Shown here piece by piece: positions 14,365 through 15,829 of a stretch of 15,829 bases of DNA. This stretch comes from Candidatus Helarchaeota archaeon. Lineage in GTDB: Archaea > Asgardarchaeota > Lokiarchaeia > Helarchaeales > JABXJV01. A program made the position numbers and the translations under genes. The number at the start of each line of letters is the position of its first letter. The stretch's first letter is position 1. Under the pieces are notes generated by a model that did no database searches, was not told the origin of the DNA, and was given only the letters and a program-made list of their open reading frames with translations. The DNA is taken from positions 1 to 15,829 of the forward strand of contig JABXJV010000317.1 in NCBI GenBank assembly GCA_013375355.1, in the 5' to 3' direction.

Positions 14365-14580
14365 GAGATGATGAAGTATAAAAAAAGATGAAAAAGGCTG
14401 TAATTAGCAATTATTTAAAGAAATTCAGAAAGATATTTATATTTCTGATTCTAAAGATACTCTGATAATTTTAATTGGAAGCTGTTACAGATATTACTTA
14501 CTTAGAATGAATATAACAATTTAGGGTCCCCCCCATCACTTCAAAAGGATTTACATTTTGACTTAATGGTCTCAAAAACT
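14365..14580 (+). pseudogene. decayed C-terminal part of a TrmB-like regulator
   Basis: Reading from 14408, the frame gives QLFKEIQKDIYISDSKDTLI and then ILIGSCYRYY. Fifteen of these 30 residues equal the intact regulator's QFTEEIPIGLYTSDSKNTLL plus TVIGSWKKYY. The nucleotide match continues to the segment matching its HKGF...EW. A one-base deletion lies between about 14475 and 14521, and a TAG follows at 14522-14524. The winged-helix part is missing; only a faint match extends upstream to about 14365. The remnant is non-functional and derives from a paralogue rather than a recent copy, given the divergence. Confidence 0.7.
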
Positions 14581-14595
14581 ATTTAAAAAATAGAT

Positions 14596-14639
14596 TTTTT
14601 ATAATTTAAATAACTATGGTAAAATAGTATCATTGATAC
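14596..14639 (+). promoter_or_regulatory. TATA-like element and second copy of the cassette palindrome
   Basis: GTATCA-T-TGATAC (14627-14639) is a perfect 6-1-6 palindrome. Its core TATCANTGATA is the same as at 9426-9436 before the intact TrmB gene. A TATA-like TTTTTATAATTTAAAT lies about 25 bases upstream, so the palindrome would sit on the transcription start. Both copies are followed by ATAAG, at once here and nine bases later in the other, suggesting common descent. It may be a relic or still control the downstream transporter. Confidence 0.5.
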
Positions 14640-14666
14640 ATAAGAGTGTGAGAGTTTATATTTTTT

Positions 14667-14921
14667 GTGGTAGTCCATAAAGAAGAAAATAAAAGAAAGG
14701 ACGTTTTTATTCTTATTTCAACTTTCTATCATTACATTAAAAATAATAGATTTGTCGTTACACCTGAAAACTTAGAGGAACTTCATGAAAAAATAAAAAT
14801 ACTCCTAGATGATGAGCAGCTGACAAGTGAAATGGGTGAAAAAAGTAGAGAATTGGCTCAACAATATGATTTCAAAATTGTTGGAGAAAAATTAATAAAT
14901 TTATATAAAGAATTTCTATAA
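14667..14921 (+). pseudogene. C-terminal fragment of a GT4 glycosyltransferase
   Basis: This open frame of 84 codons (GTG 14667) has no good ribosome site. Its last 63 residues (from 14730) align without gaps to the last 63 of the cassette glycosyltransferase, 37 of them identical, ending in the same LINLYKEFL. This is only the final helical part of the donor domain. The E-x7-E motif and the whole acceptor domain are absent, so it cannot be an active enzyme. The first 20 residues match nothing I recognise. It is a remnant of a second cassette, and the transporter starts 29 bases later. Confidence 0.75.
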
Positions 14922-14950
14922 GAAAATCAATGTAATTCCGGGGAGATTTT

Positions 14951-15829
14951 ATGAGTCTTATTTTGGCTATTTCTTTTGGTCTAATAGCTTATTCGGCATT
15001 AAATATTGGGATGGTACTAGAGAAAAAAGGAGCAAGCACATTACCACAAATTGAAAACACATCTGCTCTAGATAACCTTAAAAATTTTCTAGGTTGCAAA
15101 GTCTGGGTAATTGGGGTATCAATAACATCCTTACAAGTAATTTTTTTAATGATTGCTTTGACAATGGCTCCATTATCATTAATCTCCCCTCTTTTCGGAT
15201 TTGGTCTTGTTGTACTGGCTTTCTTTTCGAAATTATATTTAAACGAAGATATAAATAAAATAGAATATGCAGGTATAGGCGTTACAATTTTAGGGATTAT
15301 TCTATTAGGATTGTTTTCTAATCCTAATGAGATAAATTATACAGTTAATGAAATTGCTTCGTTATTCTTTGCCCCGTTTTCCTTATTCTTTTTTTTAAGT
15401 ATTATAATTTTTACGATGATCGTTTGTACCTATAGTATCTTGAACAATTATAAATTGGCAGCTATCATTTTCGGGTTTGCTAGCGGGATTGCAGGAGCTT
15501 TTGGAAATATTTTTATGAAAGGGGTTTCTTCTGGTGTCGGCCAATTTAGCCTACAATCAACTATTATTAATTTTGTTTGGATTATTATGCTAATACTTTC
15601 ATTTACTGGAAGTGGATTTTCTATGATGCTACTCCAGATTGGATTTCAAAAAGGAAAAGCTGTTTTAGTGGCTCCCATTTATTCTATCATCGCTATGATC
15701 TATCCAACAATCAGCGGAATCATCATTCTGGGGGAATGGTCGGGACAATTGCTTCTTAATATACTAATCCAATCTGTCGGAATAATTATTATAGTATTAG
15801 GAATTATTATCTTGTCTTTTTATAATGAA
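14951..15829 (+). CDS. NIPA/DMT-superfamily membrane transporter (3' end cut by window)
   Basis: Integral membrane protein, predicted transporter of the drug/metabolite superfamily, most like NIPA/EamA proteins that carry Mg2+ or small metabolites. The frame stays open for 293 codons to the window edge with no stop; relatives are about 290-320 residues, so little is missing. It starts MSLILAISFGLIAYSALNIG and has nine or ten hydrophobic helices. The hallmark PLSLISPLFGFGLVVLAFFS (74-93), followed by EDINKIEYAGIGVTILGI (99-116), matches the end of the first EamA repeat. A second repeat includes KGKAVLVAPIYSIIAMIYP (234-252). GGGGAG lies about six bases before the ATG. It may be read from the TATA near 14600. 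Confidence 0.82.
   Translation, partial: MSLILAISFGLIAYSALNIGMVLEKKGASTLPQIENTSALDNLKNFLGCKVWVIGVSITSLQVIFLMIALTMAPLSLISPLFGFGLVVLAFFSKLYLNEDINKIEYAGIGVTILGIILLGLFSNPNEINYTVNEIASLFFAPFSLFFFLSIIIFTMIVCTYSILNNYKLAAIIFGFASGIAGAFGNIFMKGVSSGVGQFSLQSTIINFVWIIMLILSFTGSGFSMMLLQIGFQKGKAVLVAPIYSIIAMIYPTISGIIILGEWSGQLLLNILIQSVGIIIIVLGIIILSFYNE

Noticed and set aside
14528..14534. Run of seven C in a very AT-rich stretch, considered as a sequencing error breaking a real gene
   Set aside because: The TrmB relic is already out of frame before this run and lacks its N-terminal domain, so correcting the run would not restore a gene.
14667..14921. Considered as a functional small gene
   Set aside because: It aligns only to the last helices of a GT4 enzyme, lacks all catalytic residues and has no ribosome site; it is called a pseudogene.
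15577..15759. 60-codon frame near the right edge
   Set aside because: It lies in another frame inside the transporter gene, which is open through the window end.
1..15829. tRNA, rRNA, CRISPR array, transposase or terminal inverted repeats
   Set aside because: Read through on both strands; no cloverleaf, spaced repeat array, transposase motif or target-site duplication was seen.

Overview
The window is AT-rich and reads as archaeal, most probably an Asgard archaeon of the Lokiarchaeia type. This is an inference from gene content. The signs are a tail-less archaeal histone, a TrmB-family regulator, TATA-box promoters, a Rab/Ras-like small GTPase next to a longin-type protein, a long ankyrin-repeat protein, and a membrane protein with a RING-like zinc module. 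No rRNA, tRNA, CRISPR array or intact insertion sequence was seen.

Layout. Positions 1-45 may hold the tail of an upstream gene. A histone gene (131-352, minus) is followed by a roughly 510-base promoter region and a GPH-type sugar/cation symporter (864-2231). A two-array ankyrin protein (2268-4448, minus) converges on the symporter and diverges from an Eis-like GNAT acetyltransferase (4545-5747). The ankyrin and acetyltransferase genes appear to share one TATA element. A small beta-rich orphan (5759-6214, minus) comes next. It is followed by an MNT nucleotidyltransferase/HEPN toxin-antitoxin pair (6344-7004), a 139-residue orphan (7031-7450) and a very cysteine-rich Fe-S protein (7523-8371). 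A membrane protein with a C-terminal zinc/RING-like module (8403-9293, minus) closes the first half.

The most interesting part is 9,420-14,090, a tightly packed plus-strand cassette. It holds a TrmB-like regulator (9550-10347), a Rab-like GTPase (10340-10870), a broken longin fragment (10876-11013), a 351-residue longin protein whose middle resembles a DENN module (11006-12061), a seven-helix membrane protein (12066-12737) and a GT4 glycosyltransferase (12750-14087). The genes overlap or are only a few bases apart, so they are probably one transcript. I infer a regulated membrane/GTPase module: the longin-DENN-like protein is a candidate exchange factor for the neighbouring GTPase. The membrane protein and glycosyltransferase link it to the cell envelope.

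Downstream, 14,088-14,930 is a graveyard of a related cassette: a decayed TrmB C-terminus, then a copy of the palindrome that overlaps the cassette's own TATA box, then the last 63 residues of a glycosyltransferase. A NIPA/DMT-type membrane transporter (14951 to the window end) follows and is cut by the window edge.
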